From assembly GCF_009708215.1 (NCBI RefSeq), contig NZ_CP046175.1, forward strand, positions 5,394,001 through 5,458,000: a stretch of DNA of 64,000 nt, read 5' to 3'. The notes beneath the pieces were generated by a model. It was not told the DNA's origin and made no database searches. It worked only from the letters and a program-made list of their open reading frames with translations. The stretch is from Occultella kanbiaonis (lineage in GTDB: Bacteria; Actinomycetota; Actinomycetes; Actinomycetales; Beutenbergiaceae). A program made the position numbers and the translations under genes. Below are positions 56,320-64,000 of this stretch, one piece after another. Each line of letters opens with the position of its first letter. The first letter of the stretch is position 1.

Positions 56320-57195
56320 TCAGAAGAGCAGGTAGAGGGCGCCCACCACGGTGAGGATGATGACGAGCCGCTCGAACAACGCCTGGTCGATCCGGGGTGC
56401 GAGCCACCTGCCGAAGAACGCGCCGGCGATCACCGCGGGGATCAGCACCAGGTTGAGCAGCAGGCCCGGGACGGTGATCAGCCCGAGCCCTGCCTGGAAC
56501 GGCACCTTCGTCACGTTCACGATCGCGAAGAACCACGCGGACGTGCCGAGGAACCGCTTGACCGAGAACCGGGATGCGATGAAGTACATGCTCATCACCG
56601 GGCCGCCGGCATTGGCCACCATCGTGGTGAACCCGCCGAGCGTGCCGTAGATGCCGGTCTGGACGCGGCGGGCCAGCCGGCCGGAGCCTGCGGCCGGCGA
56701 ATCCTGGGGTGCCGCCGGCCCTCCGGCGACCTCGCCGGTCACCACCGGGTCGCCGCCCGGCACGGCCACCCCGGTGTCCGACGTCGCGGACAGCGCCGCG
56801 GCCCGGAGCTCCGCGCGCCGCCCCACGGCCCGGCGCAACAGCGTCACGCCGATCACGAGCAGCAGGATGACCGCGATGACCCGCTGCACCCAGGCGTCGT
56901 CGGCGAGCGCGAGGAACACCACCCCCAGCGCGACCCCCACCAGCACGGTGGGCACGAGCCGGCGCAACGTGGGCCAGTCGGCGTGCTTGCGGTACGCCCA
57001 GACGGCGAAGACATCCCCGACGATGAGCAGGATCAGCAGTACCGCCGTCGACTCCCGCGCCGGAAGCAGCGCCGCGAAGATGGCGATGGTGATCGTGTTC
57101 CCGCCGGGCAGGGCCGCCTTGGACAGCCCGACGATGGCCGCGCCGAGAACGAGCAGCGCCCATGCGAGCGCGGTGAAGTCGGTGAGGGCGGGCAT
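56320..57195 (-). CDS. TauE/SafE-family sulfite/anion exporter
   Basis: 291 residues, about eight membrane helices in two halves. GLSKAALPGGNTITIAIFAALLP and GGFTTMVANAGGPVMSMYFIASRFSVKRFLGTSAWFFAIVNVTKVPFQAGLGL carry the typical TauE repeats. Central Gly/Ala-rich loop (about 140-185) is longer than usual. It exports an organic or sulphur-containing anion; substrate unknown. It follows the Gfo/Idh/MocA gene by TGATG overlap. Confidence 0.9.
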   Translation of the reverse strand: MPALTDFTALAWALLVLGAAIVGLSKAALPGGNTITIAIFAALLPARESTAVLLILLIVGDVFAVWAYRKHADWPTLRRLVPTVLVGVALGVVFLALADDAWVQRVIAVILLLVIGVTLLRRAVGRRAELRAAALSATSDTGVAVPGGDPVVTGEVAGGPAAPQDSPAAGSGRLARRVQTGIYGTLGGFTTMVANAGGPVMSMYFIASRFSVKRFLGTSAWFFAIVNVTKVPFQAGLGLITVPGLLLNLVLIPAVIAGAFFGRWLAPRIDQALFERLVIILTVVGALYLLF

Positions 57196-58220
57196 CAGGA
57201 GAACGTCAGCCCATGCTCGGCGCGGTATTCCGCCAGGAGGGTGTCGATGATCCGGGCGGTGCGGATGGCGCTGGTCCCGGTGCTCGGGCTCACGCCGACC
57301 CCGGTGAGCTCGTCGACGACCGCCTGGATGAGGGGCTGCTGCACCGTGGCCGGGTACGGCGCCTCGATCGACTCCTCGGCGTCACCGCGGACCAGCCGGA
57401 GCGGCTCCTGCGCGAACGTCGAGAACGTCAGCGAGCCGGCGTCTCCGACGATCTCCACCTCGTCGCGGTACTCCCCGGCCGCGTAGCACCACAGCCCCGT
57501 CCCGCCGACGCCGGATTCGAACTCGAACGCGGCGCTGACCAGGTCCTCGGCCGGGTAGCGCCCGGACCGGTTCGACGCGTAGCCGCTGACCCGGGCGATC
57601 GGCCCGAGCAGGTGGTCGAGCAGGTCCAGCGTGTGGGAGGCGAGGTCCACGAAGTGGCCGCCACCGGAGATCTCGGGGTTCACCCGCCAGGGCATGTCGC
57701 CGCCCTCGGAGATCGGCGCTGGCTGTTGATTGCGGACGGCGACGGCCTGCAACGAACCGATCGCGCCGCCGTCGAGCAGTTCCTTGACCTTGGCGAAGCG
57801 CGGCATCGCGCGCCGGTAGTACGCGACGAACAGCGGCAGACCGGCCCGCTCGGCGGCGGCGTTCATCTGCTCGCACTCGGCGGTCGTGCGGGCCATCGGC
57901 TTCTCGACGTAGACCGGCTTGCCGGCCTCGAGGACGGCGACCGCGTAGTCCCGGTGGGAGTCCGGCGGGGTGGCGATGTAGACGGCATCGACCTCGTCGT
58001 CGTGGATGAGGGCGTCGGCGTCGGCGTAGGCGCGGGGCACGCCGTGCCGGCGCGCGTAGTCCGCCGCCTTGGCGCCGTCCCGGCGCATCACCGCGACGAG
58101 GTCGGACCGGTCGGCCTGGCGGAACCCGGGCCCGCTCTTGACCTCGGTGACATTCCCGACGCCGATGATGCCCCAGCGGATGGTGGTGGGCGGCGCGCCC
58201 GTGGCGTCCGAGGTATCCAT
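57195..58220 (-). CDS. Gfo/Idh/MocA-family oxidoreductase
   Basis: 341 residues. Rossmann start IRWGIIGVGNVTEVKSGPGF, the dinucleotide loop ending VMRRDGAKAADYARRHG, the EKP motif KPVYVEKPMARTTAE, and a C-terminal beta domain with the catalytic His region GGGHFVDLASHTLDLLDHLLG. It acts on a sugar or inositol with NAD(P). It shares a TGATG junction with the TauE gene. TACGGT ends 7 nt before the ATG. Confidence 0.92.
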   Translation of the reverse strand: MDTSDATGAPPTTIRWGIIGVGNVTEVKSGPGFRQADRSDLVAVMRRDGAKAADYARRHGVPRAYADADALIHDDEVDAVYIATPPDSHRDYAVAVLEAGKPVYVEKPMARTTAECEQMNAAAERAGLPLFVAYYRRAMPRFAKVKELLDGGAIGSLQAVAVRNQQPAPISEGGDMPWRVNPEISGGGHFVDLASHTLDLLDHLLGPIARVSGYASNRSGRYPAEDLVSAAFEFESGVGGTGLWCYAAGEYRDEVEIVGDAGSLTFSTFAQEPLRLVRGDAEESIEAPYPATVQQPLIQAVVDELTGVGVSPSTGTSAIRTARIIDTLLAEYRAEHGLTFS

Positions 58221-58227
58221 GCCCCGA

Positions 58228-58233
58228 ACCGTA
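58228..58233 (-). promoter_or_regulatory. -10-like box (TACGGT) of the Gfo/Idh/MocA gene
   Basis: TACGGT on the minus strand ends 7 nt before the ATG at 58220. Confidence 0.4.
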
Positions 58234-58270
58234 GCTCTCGGCGCCCCCGCGCGGCCGACCCGACCACCCC

Positions 58271-58852
58271 TCAGACGACGTCGGAGGACCGGGGCTCGTT
58301 CGCCGTCGATGCCGCGGCCCGCGCCCGCCGCTCGACCGAGGCGAGCATGAGGTGGCGGATGAACCCACTGCCCGGCCGGATGAGCCGCCAGTACCGCGCC
58401 ATCGCGCGGTGCGCGCCGGCGTCGGTCGTCACGACCCGGGTCCGGGTCACCACCCGCGTGCGCCCCGGCCCGGCGTCCTCCAGCTCGAAGACCAGGATCG
58501 CCTTGCCGTAGCCGGGCTCGTCGAACGCATCGAAGGTCTCGGCGTCGCGGACGTCGGCCCGGGAGTCGGCGCCGCCGAAGCGCCACCACCGGCCGAGCAG
58601 CCCGAGCACCCGCTGCCGGCCCCGGTCCTCGGCGAGGGGGATGAACATCTCGCCCTTCGGGGTCCGGTACCGCCGACCGTTCGCCGCGATCCCGATCACC
58701 GCCCGGGCCGCGAACAGCGGGGCCGCGAGCCGCAGGTCCCGGAAACTGAAGTCCGAGACGGCATCCCAGACGGCGTCACGGGGCGCGTCGATGACACGTG
58801 CGTGCCGTTCGGAGAACTCAGCGGTCGGCATGAAGCGGTCGGCGAGGTTCAT
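58271..58852 (-). CDS. SRPBCC-fold hypothetical protein
   Basis: 193 residues. SERHARVIDAPRDAVWDAVSDF matches the first strand-helix of the SRPBCC fold; AILVFELEDAGPGRTRVVTRTRVVTTDAGAHRAMARYWRLIRPGSGFIRHLML is the usual last strand and long helix. It resembles actinobacterial proteins of unknown function with this fold. No partner nearby beyond the divergent AlkA-like gene, 128 bases away. Confidence 0.7.
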   Translation of the reverse strand: MNLADRFMPTAEFSERHARVIDAPRDAVWDAVSDFSFRDLRLAAPLFAARAVIGIAANGRRYRTPKGEMFIPLAEDRGRQRVLGLLGRWWRFGGADSRADVRDAETFDAFDEPGYGKAILVFELEDAGPGRTRVVTRTRVVTTDAGAHRAMARYWRLIRPGSGFIRHLMLASVERRARAAASTANEPRSSDVV

Positions 58853-58968
58853 GTCATCGAGCGTGGCACCGGCGGCCCGGGCCAGGGATCCCTCCCCCGA
58901 GGGAGATCACCTCCTGGCCGCGTCCGACCGGGTCCGGCGCCGCTGCTCCCGGCCGGGTCCGGCGTGCC

Positions 58969-58974
58969 TACACT
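58969..58974 (+). promoter_or_regulatory. -10-like box (TACACT), leaderless start of AlkA-like gene
   Basis: TACACT ends 6 nt before the GTG at 58981. Confidence 0.45.
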
Positions 58975-58980
58975 CGCGGA

Positions 58981-59907
58981 GTGAGCGGGCTGGAGCGCAC
59001 CTGGCAGCCGACCCGGCCGACCCCGCTCGGGCCGACCCTGGCCGCGCTGCGCCGCGGCGCCCACGACCCGTGCTTCAAACGGGAGGGGACCGCAACCTAC
59101 TGGCGCGGGCTACTCACGCCGCAGGGCCCGGCCGCGCTCCGGGTGAGCCGGTCCGACGCAGGCGGCCCCGTGCTCGCGATGGCCTGGGGCGACGGCGCCG
59201 CCTGGGTCCTGGACGCCGTCCCCGCGATGCTCGGCGCGTTCGACGAGCCCGCCGGGTTCGACGTCACCGGCCACCCGACCCTCGGCCCGCTCGCACGCCG
59301 GCACCCGCACCTGCCGCTGACCCGCACCCACCAGGTACTGGAGGCGCTGGTCCCGACCGTCATCGAGCAGAAGGTCACCGGCGCGGAGGCGTTCGGCTCA
59401 TGGCGGGCGCTCGTGCAGCGCTTCGGCGAACCGGCACCAGGGCCCGCCGGCGGGCACGGTCTTCGGGTGCCGCCGACGCCGGACGTGCTGGCGGCGATCC
59501 CGAGCTGGGAGTGGCTGCACCTGGGGATCGACCCGGCGCGCTCCCGCGCCATCGTCGCGGCAGCCCGCGTCGCACCGTCGCTTGAACGGCTCGCCCGCGG
59601 TACCTCCGCGGACGCCGATCGCGCCCTGCGCTCGCTGCCGGGCGTGGGCGTGTGGACCAGCGCCGAGGTGCGCGTGCGTGTGTTCGGCGACGCCGACGCG
59701 GTCAGCTTCGGCGACTATCACGTGGCCAGGAACGTCGGGTGGGCGCTCACCGGGAGAATCGTGGACGACGGCGAACTGGCGGTTCTGCTCGAACCGTTCC
59801 GTCCGCATCGCGGCCGGGTGCAACGCCTCGTGATGCTCAGCGGGGTGGCGCCGCCACGCCGTGGGCCGCGAATGGCCGTGCGCACCCACCTGCCCGGCCG
59901 CAGTTGA
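58981..59907 (+). CDS. DNA-3-methyladenine glycosylase-like (HhH-GPD) protein
   Basis: 308 residues. HhH-GPD region: LEALVPTVIEQKVTGAEAFGSWRALVQRFG, then RSLPGVGVWTSAEVRVRVFGDADAVSFGDYHV with the hairpin-helix-hairpin (LPGVGVWTS) and the catalytic Asp in FGDYHV. This is the AlkA-type glycosylase without N-terminal Ada domain; it removes alkylated bases. Together with ogt at 29369 it gives two alkylation-repair activities in the window, but they are far apart. Confidence 0.88.
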   Translation: MSGLERTWQPTRPTPLGPTLAALRRGAHDPCFKREGTATYWRGLLTPQGPAALRVSRSDAGGPVLAMAWGDGAAWVLDAVPAMLGAFDEPAGFDVTGHPTLGPLARRHPHLPLTRTHQVLEALVPTVIEQKVTGAEAFGSWRALVQRFGEPAPGPAGGHGLRVPPTPDVLAAIPSWEWLHLGIDPARSRAIVAAARVAPSLERLARGTSADADRALRSLPGVGVWTSAEVRVRVFGDADAVSFGDYHVARNVGWALTGRIVDDGELAVLLEPFRPHRGRVQRLVMLSGVAPPRRGPRMAVRTHLPGRS

Positions 59908-60024
59908 ATCTCTTCTGAATCCGCACCCATCCGAACTGGGCACGTCTCCGAAGACCAGGTGACGGACGAGTGAGGACGGCGCTTCGCGAGAGACCTTGCG
60001 AGGGCCGGACGGGGAGGTGGGCCG

Positions 60025-61161
60025 ATGGAACCGGCGCCGACGACCGAGCCGTCCTCCGCGCGCCCCGCGGGCCACGGTGTCTCCCGCCTGCCGCGCACCC
60101 TACTGCGGGCCCTCCTGCTGGCCGGCGGAACCCTCGCCGTCGGCGTCCTGCTTGCCGGCCCCGCCTCCGCGGACGACCAGGAGCCCGACGGCGGCCCGTT
60201 GGGCGGCCTCATCGATGAGGTCGTGCAGCCGGTGACCGAGGCGACCGAGACGATCATCGAACCCGTGACGAACGAGGTGGTCGCACCGGTCACCGAGACG
60301 GTCACCGAACCCGTGACGAACGAGGTGGTCGCACCGGTCACCGAGGCAGTCGTCGAACCCGTGACGAACGACCTGGTCGCACCGGTCACCGAGGCAGTCG
60401 TCGAACCCGTGACGAACGACCTGGTCGCACCGGTCGCCGAGACGGTCGTCGAACCCGCGATCGAGGCGGTCACCGAGCCCGTCGCCGAGACAGTCGTCGA
60501 ACCCGTGGCCGAGACGGTGGCCGCCGTCACCACGCCGGTCGCAGCGGCCGTCGCGCCGCTCACCGACCCGACCCTCGGCCTCGCGGCGGAGCCACTGGCC
60601 CCGATCACCGACGCCCTCGCCCCAATCACCGACGTCCTCGCCCCGGTCACCGACACCCTGGCCCCCATCACTGGCGCCCTCGCCCCAGTCACCGGCGCCC
60701 TCGCCCCGATCACCGACACACCGCTGCCCGGCGCCGACCCCGTCCCGACCGGCCCGGCCGAGCCGAGCGCCCCGGTCGCGCCGGACGCGAGCGAGACCGT
60801 TTCGCCGACGGCTCCGGTCATCGCGACCGTCGGAGCCGGCGCCATCGTGACGTCGACCGATGCCGGCCTCGTCGCGCCGGTCCAGTCCCGGTCCGCGCCC
60901 ACCGCAGGGGACGACAAGGCGGCCGCGTGGCTCGCGACGGCCGACGGTCCCGGGCCCGAGGACGAGCGCCGGCAGCCATGGTCTCCCCCGCGGCCGCCCG
61001 CTCCGTCCGCCGGGTCCGGCGGCCCCGCGCAGCACTCGCCCGAGCACGCGGTGCTGGCGGGGACGACTCGCCTCCTACCCATGACGATGACCAGCGATCG
61101 CGGCGAGGACACGCTCGTCGCAGACCCGCTGAACACCCGTCCGGGCTTCGCCCCGGACTGA
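60025..61161 (+). CDS. Secreted tandem-repeat protein (EPVTNEVVAPVTE repeats)
   Basis: 378 residues. Signal sequence about 20-49 (LLRALLLAGGTLAVGVLLAGPASA) then a domain of 16-residue repeats starting at residue 79: EPVTNEVVAPVTETVT and four further copies. A second repeat set of about 7 residues (LAPITDALAPITDVLAPVTD) follows, then a Pro/Ser-rich disordered tail. Low Cys and no anchor, so it is exported or wall-trapped by other means. GGGGAGG lies 7 nt before the ATG. Function unknown; it is followed by another repeat-built secreted protein. Confidence 0.75.
   Translation: MEPAPTTEPSSARPAGHGVSRLPRTLLRALLLAGGTLAVGVLLAGPASADDQEPDGGPLGGLIDEVVQPVTEATETIIEPVTNEVVAPVTETVTEPVTNEVVAPVTEAVVEPVTNDLVAPVTEAVVEPVTNDLVAPVAETVVEPAIEAVTEPVAETVVEPVAETVAAVTTPVAAAVAPLTDPTLGLAAEPLAPITDALAPITDVLAPVTDTLAPITGALAPVTGALAPITDTPLPGADPVPTGPAEPSAPVAPDASETVSPTAPVIATVGAGAIVTSTDAGLVAPVQSRSAPTAGDDKAAAWLATADGPGPEDERRQPWSPPRPPAPSAGSGGPAQHSPEHAVLAGTTRLLPMTMTSDRGEDTLVADPLNTRPGFAPD
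60259..60498 (+). repeat. Coding tandem repeat, 5 x 48 bp
   Basis: Five 48-bp units encoding EPVTNEVVAPVTETVT and close variants (third position changes and NE/ND, VV/LV swaps). The first four units are nearly identical in DNA, showing recent duplication; the fifth is more diverged. Confidence 0.85.
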
Positions 61162-61253
61162 TTCCCTCTCGCTCCGAAAGGTGCCGGCGACCGCCGCGCA
61201 CCATCCCGGGCGGACCGGCCACGGCCGGCTGCCCACCAATCGGAAGAGAGATC

Positions 61254-62654
61254 ATGAAGACCTGGATGCAAAGAAGCCTTGGCGTAGCGGGATTGGCGGG
61301 CGGGCTATGGCTCGCGGGCTCGATCGCCGCCTACGCCGATGACCCGGCCAGCCACGAGCAGGACAGCTCCACCGAGTCCTCGGTCGCGGCACCCATCGAA
61401 CTGGGCGGCCTGTCGCTCGGTGTCGAGACCGAGGACCGATCCTCGGTCGAGCAGTCCTCGTCGTACACCGACTCGGACGGCAACACCACCGAGACCGAGA
61501 GCGTGGAGGAGTCATCCTCACAGAGCGACCTCGGGATCGACGTCGGCGAGATCTCGATCGACCCGGCGGCGATGCTCGCCACCGAGAGCTCGACGTCGTC
61601 CGTCGAGGCCGGCGACAGTGGCTCGACGGAGGGCTCGCAGCTCACCAGCGGTGAGGTCGAGGCCCCGGTCAGCCTCGGTGGCGTGACCGTCACCGGCTCC
61701 CAGCAGTCGGCGAGCACCACCGAGGAGTCGACCACGACCACCACGGACGAGGGCAGCGCGTCGACCTCCGAGTCGACGTCGGAGTCCTCCGCCACCGGTG
61801 GCGCGCTCGAGATCGGCCAGCTCGACATCGACCCGGCCGCCGCTCTGAGCGACGACCGCGAGTCGGAGACCACCTCCACCGAGGGCGGCGTGAACGACGC
61901 CGAGTCCTCGTCGGAGACCTCGCTCGAGGCTTCGTCGCCGATCACCTTCGAGGGGATCGCCGCCACGGCAACGGACGAGCGCTCCTCGGAGCGGGAGATC
62001 GGATCCACGGTGACTGACTCCGAAGGCACCGCCACCACCTCCGAGACCGTCTCGCAGGCCTCCTCGAACGCCGTCGGCGTCGAGGGTCTGGACCTGGCCG
62101 TGGACCCCATGGCGAGCGTCTGGAACAGCACCGGCTCGGCCGCCACCCAGGCGCGCGGGATCGAGGGCGCCGAGAGCTCGGCGTCCGAGTCCGACACCGC
62201 GATCTGGGCCGGCGCGCCGTTCCACCTCGGTGGCATCACCGCGGCGGGCGAGTCCGCTCAGGCCGAGGAGCGGCAAGCCACCTCGACCGTCTCCGACGAC
62301 GAGGGCACCGTCACCTCGACCGAGCAGTCGTGGGACGCCACCCGCACCTCGTTCATCGGGCAGACCGGTGACATCGCCGGTGAGCCGTGGGTCTGGCTGA
62401 CCGACACCCGGTCCGACGCGTCGGCCTCGGCCGGAGACAGCGAAGGCTCGGACAGCAACACCGCGCAGATGGTCGGCTACGCGTTCCCGTTCGCGATCGG
62501 GGACTCGGGTTTCGCATCCGAGATCGTCGATGCGTCCGGCACGCACACCGCTGACGCCATCACCGACGAGAACGGCACCCGGACCAACGAGCGGACCACC
62601 GAGAACCAGTCGGTGACCCGCCCCGGGTTCGTCCTCGACGGCGCTGCTGGGTGA
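61254..62654 (+). CDS. Secreted acidic protein built of five ~91-residue repeats
   Basis: 466 residues. Signal peptide to about residue 27 (VAGLAGGLWLAGSIAAYA). Then five related units start near 46, 137, 228, 321 and 410, each opening A/S-P-hydrophobic-x-L/F-G-G/D (APIELGG, APVSLGG, SPITFEG, APFHLGG, FPFAIGD). Each is followed by a Ser/Thr/Glu-rich arm with T-D/D-D-E-G-T-x-T and, in the first three, closes with I/V-DP. Very acidic, Ser/Thr/Glu rich, no Cys, no anchor. GGAAGAGAG precedes the ATG. Family not recognised; ~92 bases after the other repeat protein and likely co-transcribed with it. Confidence 0.75.
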   Translation: MKTWMQRSLGVAGLAGGLWLAGSIAAYADDPASHEQDSSTESSVAAPIELGGLSLGVETEDRSSVEQSSSYTDSDGNTTETESVEESSSQSDLGIDVGEISIDPAAMLATESSTSSVEAGDSGSTEGSQLTSGEVEAPVSLGGVTVTGSQQSASTTEESTTTTTDEGSASTSESTSESSATGGALEIGQLDIDPAAALSDDRESETTSTEGGVNDAESSSETSLEASSPITFEGIAATATDERSSEREIGSTVTDSEGTATTSETVSQASSNAVGVEGLDLAVDPMASVWNSTGSAATQARGIEGAESSASESDTAIWAGAPFHLGGITAAGESAQAEERQATSTVSDDEGTVTSTEQSWDATRTSFIGQTGDIAGEPWVWLTDTRSDASASAGDSEGSDSNTAQMVGYAFPFAIGDSGFASEIVDASGTHTADAITDENGTRTNERTTENQSVTRPGFVLDGAAG

Positions 62655-62719
62655 CCCGCACGGGCTTCTCGACACCGAGAACGCCCAGCGCAACCGACTG
62701 GTCTGAACTAGTCACGCCC

Positions 62720-62745
62720 GGCCCGGCCCCTCACGGGGCCGGGCC
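62720..62745 (+). terminator. Terminator after the acidic repeat protein
   Basis: A perfect 11-bp stem (GGCCCGGCCCC and complement) with a TCAC loop, 65 bases past the stop. Confidence 0.7.
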
Positions 62746-62816
62746 GTGGCCACGCGGGTGCGACCGGGCCATCCGGGCGGCGACCATCGGCTGCCGCGAT
62801 CGCCGGCGTGTGGCGC

Positions 62817-63527
62817 CTAGAAGCTACCGATCCCCTGCCCGATCAGCAGGACACCGTAGACGAGCAGCAGCACCACGGCGATCGTGGTGTTGTTGCGCAT
62901 CAGCCACACCTCGAGTGCGCGCAGCGGCTGCTCCGTGCGCACCGGGAACAGCAGGTGCAGCCCGACCGGAACGGCAACGGTCAGTGACGCGATCACGGTG
63001 TAGATCACGAGCAGCAGGGCGACGTCGCCGGTGCCAAGACCGGCCGTACCGATCGTGAGGGCGGCCCCCGCCGCGAAGGCCACGTTCTTCGGGTTCGCGC
63101 CCGCGAACAGCAGGCCGCTGCGCAACGACCGCACGGGGGTGGTGCTCGCGATCGAGGACATCCATCCTGGCAGCTGCGGGACCGGGAGACCCGTGTCCGG
63201 GTCGATCTCGGCCTCGGGACCGGGTTCGGACTCGGTGGGCCGGAACTTGCGCCGGGCCATGACCAGCAACCACACGCCGAGCGCGAGCTGCAGCACACCG
63301 GCCACGGGGTTCGGTCCGTCGGAGGAATCGGTCGGCAGGTAGCCCGCGAGCAGGGTGAGGACCGTGACCACCGCCGCGATCCCGACCGCCCAGCCGAGCA
63401 GGAACGCGATCCCGTTCGCCCGCGAGCGCGGTGACAGCAGGATCAGCACGCTGACGATGATCGGGATCGGGCTCACCGATACGCCGAGCCCGAAGGGCAG
63501 GATCGCACCGACCAGATCGAGCATCAT
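62817..63527 (-). CDS. GAP/Sap-type membrane protein
   Basis: 236 residues, about six membrane helices with a charged middle loop (RKFRPTESEPGPEAEIDPDTGLP). LGVSVSPIPIIVSVLILLSPRSRANGIAFLLGWAVGIAAV and LLFAGANPKNVAFAAGAALTIG match the GAP (Sap/sulfolipid-1-addressing) group related to LysE transporters. Probably moves a lipid or small molecule. GAGAGG lies 5 nt before the ATG at 63527. Confidence 0.85.
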   Translation of the reverse strand: MMLDLVGAILPFGLGVSVSPIPIIVSVLILLSPRSRANGIAFLLGWAVGIAAVVTVLTLLAGYLPTDSSDGPNPVAGVLQLALGVWLLVMARRKFRPTESEPGPEAEIDPDTGLPVPQLPGWMSSIASTTPVRSLRSGLLFAGANPKNVAFAAGAALTIGTAGLGTGDVALLLVIYTVIASLTVAVPVGLHLLFPVRTEQPLRALEVWLMRNNTTIAVVLLLVYGVLLIGQGIGSF

Positions 63528-63650
63528 GCCCACCTCTCGCCTCTGGGACCACGCGACGTCCGGCCCGCCGACGGCACGGTCCGGCGGACCACGCGGGCAA
63601 GCAGGTCGAACGCTAGCGTGCCACCGCCTCGTCGGGGTAGCCGGTCCGGA

Positions 63651-64000
63651 TCAGGCGTGCGCGCCGACGCTGATATCGCCGAACGCCACCTCGGGGCGCG
63701 CCTGCAGCACCGCGGCCACACGGTCGGCCTGCTCCTCGATCGCGCGCCGCCGTCGGGCGGTGGGCCCCTCGAACATCTCCACCGTGATCCTGACCCGGCT
63801 GCCGCTGAGGCGCTGGTGCCAGACCCCGGCCACCACGCCGTCGAGCAGGACCACCGGGAAGTTCCCGGCCTGCCCGCCGGCCAGTGCCCGTTCGGCCGCC
63901 CGGCCCGGGAAGATCCGCTCCCGCGGCTGGCTGCCCACGCCATAGGCGTCGAAGAGCGGGAGCAGGCGGACCTGGTCGCGCCGTGGCTCGACGTCGGGCG
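63651..64000 (-). CDS. Winged-helix DNA-binding-domain protein (HTH_42/AlkZ-like), N-terminus missing
   Basis: The C-terminal 116 residues are visible; the gene runs past the right edge. LLPLFDAYGVGSQPRERIFPGRAAERALAGGQAGNFPVVLLDGVVAGVWHQR is the conserved end of the PF06224 family, which contains the AlkZ/YcaQ DNA glycosylases and many regulators-like proteins. No conclusion on activity without the N-terminal part. Confidence 0.88.
   Translation of the reverse strand, partial: PDVEPRRDQVRLLPLFDAYGVGSQPRERIFPGRAAERALAGGQAGNFPVVLLDGVVAGVWHQRLSGSRVRITVEMFEGPTARRRRAIEEQADRVAAVLQARPEVAFGDISVGAHA

Noticed and set aside
60259-60498. Regular 48-bp repeats that could suggest a CRISPR array
   Set aside because: There are no unique spacers; the repeats are contiguous, in frame, and inside a secreted-protein gene.
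1-64000. Search for tRNA, rRNA, insertion sequences, prophage genes and att sites
   Set aside because: No cloverleaf, rRNA core sequence, transposase, integrase or flanking repeat pair was recognised by eye.

Overview
This is a GC-rich chromosomal segment (roughly 70-75% G+C by eye) with dense, mostly housekeeping gene content. The organism looks like an actinobacterium, most likely a Micrococcales relative of the Cellulomonas/Beutenbergia/Ruania type. Evidence for this: RecBCD; CsoR copper sensing; HtaA-type surface heme proteins; DtxR/IdeR-like iron boxes; a HAIR (HspR) element with a sigma-R/H-like promoter at hsp20; many GTG starts; and many genes that appear to be transcribed without a leader. 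I see no rRNA, tRNA, CRISPR array, insertion sequence, phage or replication origin. No gene-free stretch exceeds about 200 bases.

Layout. 1-1.5 kb: two overlapping small helical proteins resembling type VII secretion (WXG100-like) substrates, then two tiny membrane proteins. 1.6-4.1 kb: a DUF1016 (YhcG) nuclease and a coupled low-molecular-weight phosphatase / fructosamine-kinase pair. 4.1-10.2 kb: SRPBCC/AraC divergent pair, purB, a TetR/MFS exporter pair with a clear operator, and an Ppx/GppA phosphatase. 10.2-12.7 kb: DUF2330 protein, csoR plus a copper chaperone, hsp20. 12.8-15.0 kb: F420-reductase-like protein, SDR and TetR. 15.0-18.7 kb: CHAD protein and a coupled regulator/ABC transporter operon. 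18.8-26.2 kb: BNR protein, HIT-like protein, a small HTH regulator with paired palindromes and a CPBP protease, a large flippase-like/pseudokinase fusion, and a PP2C phosphatase. 26.3-30.0 kb: Fur-type regulator, catalase, ankyrin protein, ECF-like sigma factor and an alkylguanine transferase.

30.0-38.6 kb is the most coherent system: an iron-boxed heme uptake locus on the minus strand. HmuT, HmuU, HmuV, a surface protein and an HtaA protein form five genes with overlapping stops and starts. They are followed by a separately iron-boxed HtaA protein whose C-terminus looks WxL-like, and by a DUF916-like membrane protein that could be its wall partner. 38.6-45.1 kb: LssY_C protein, MmcQ/YjbR, UbiB-family kinase, MarR, GNAT, YqeB-like and TetR genes. 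45.1-53.9 kb: a fully coupled recC-recB-recD operon. 53.9-58.9 kb: CopC, small membrane proteins, TauE/SafE, a Gfo/Idh/MocA oxidoreductase and an SRPBCC protein. 59.0-64.0 kb: an AlkA-like glycosylase, two repeat-built secreted proteins (one with five ~91-residue units), a GAP/Sap-type membrane protein, and a winged-helix protein cut by the right edge.

Most worth pursuing: the HtaA-WxL-like/DUF916 pairing, the five-unit secreted repeat protein, the dispersed ~69-bp repeat shared by 20.8 and 55.7 kb, the 63-bp hairpin at 43.1 kb, and the set of TANNNT boxes placed exactly 6-7 nt before start codons.
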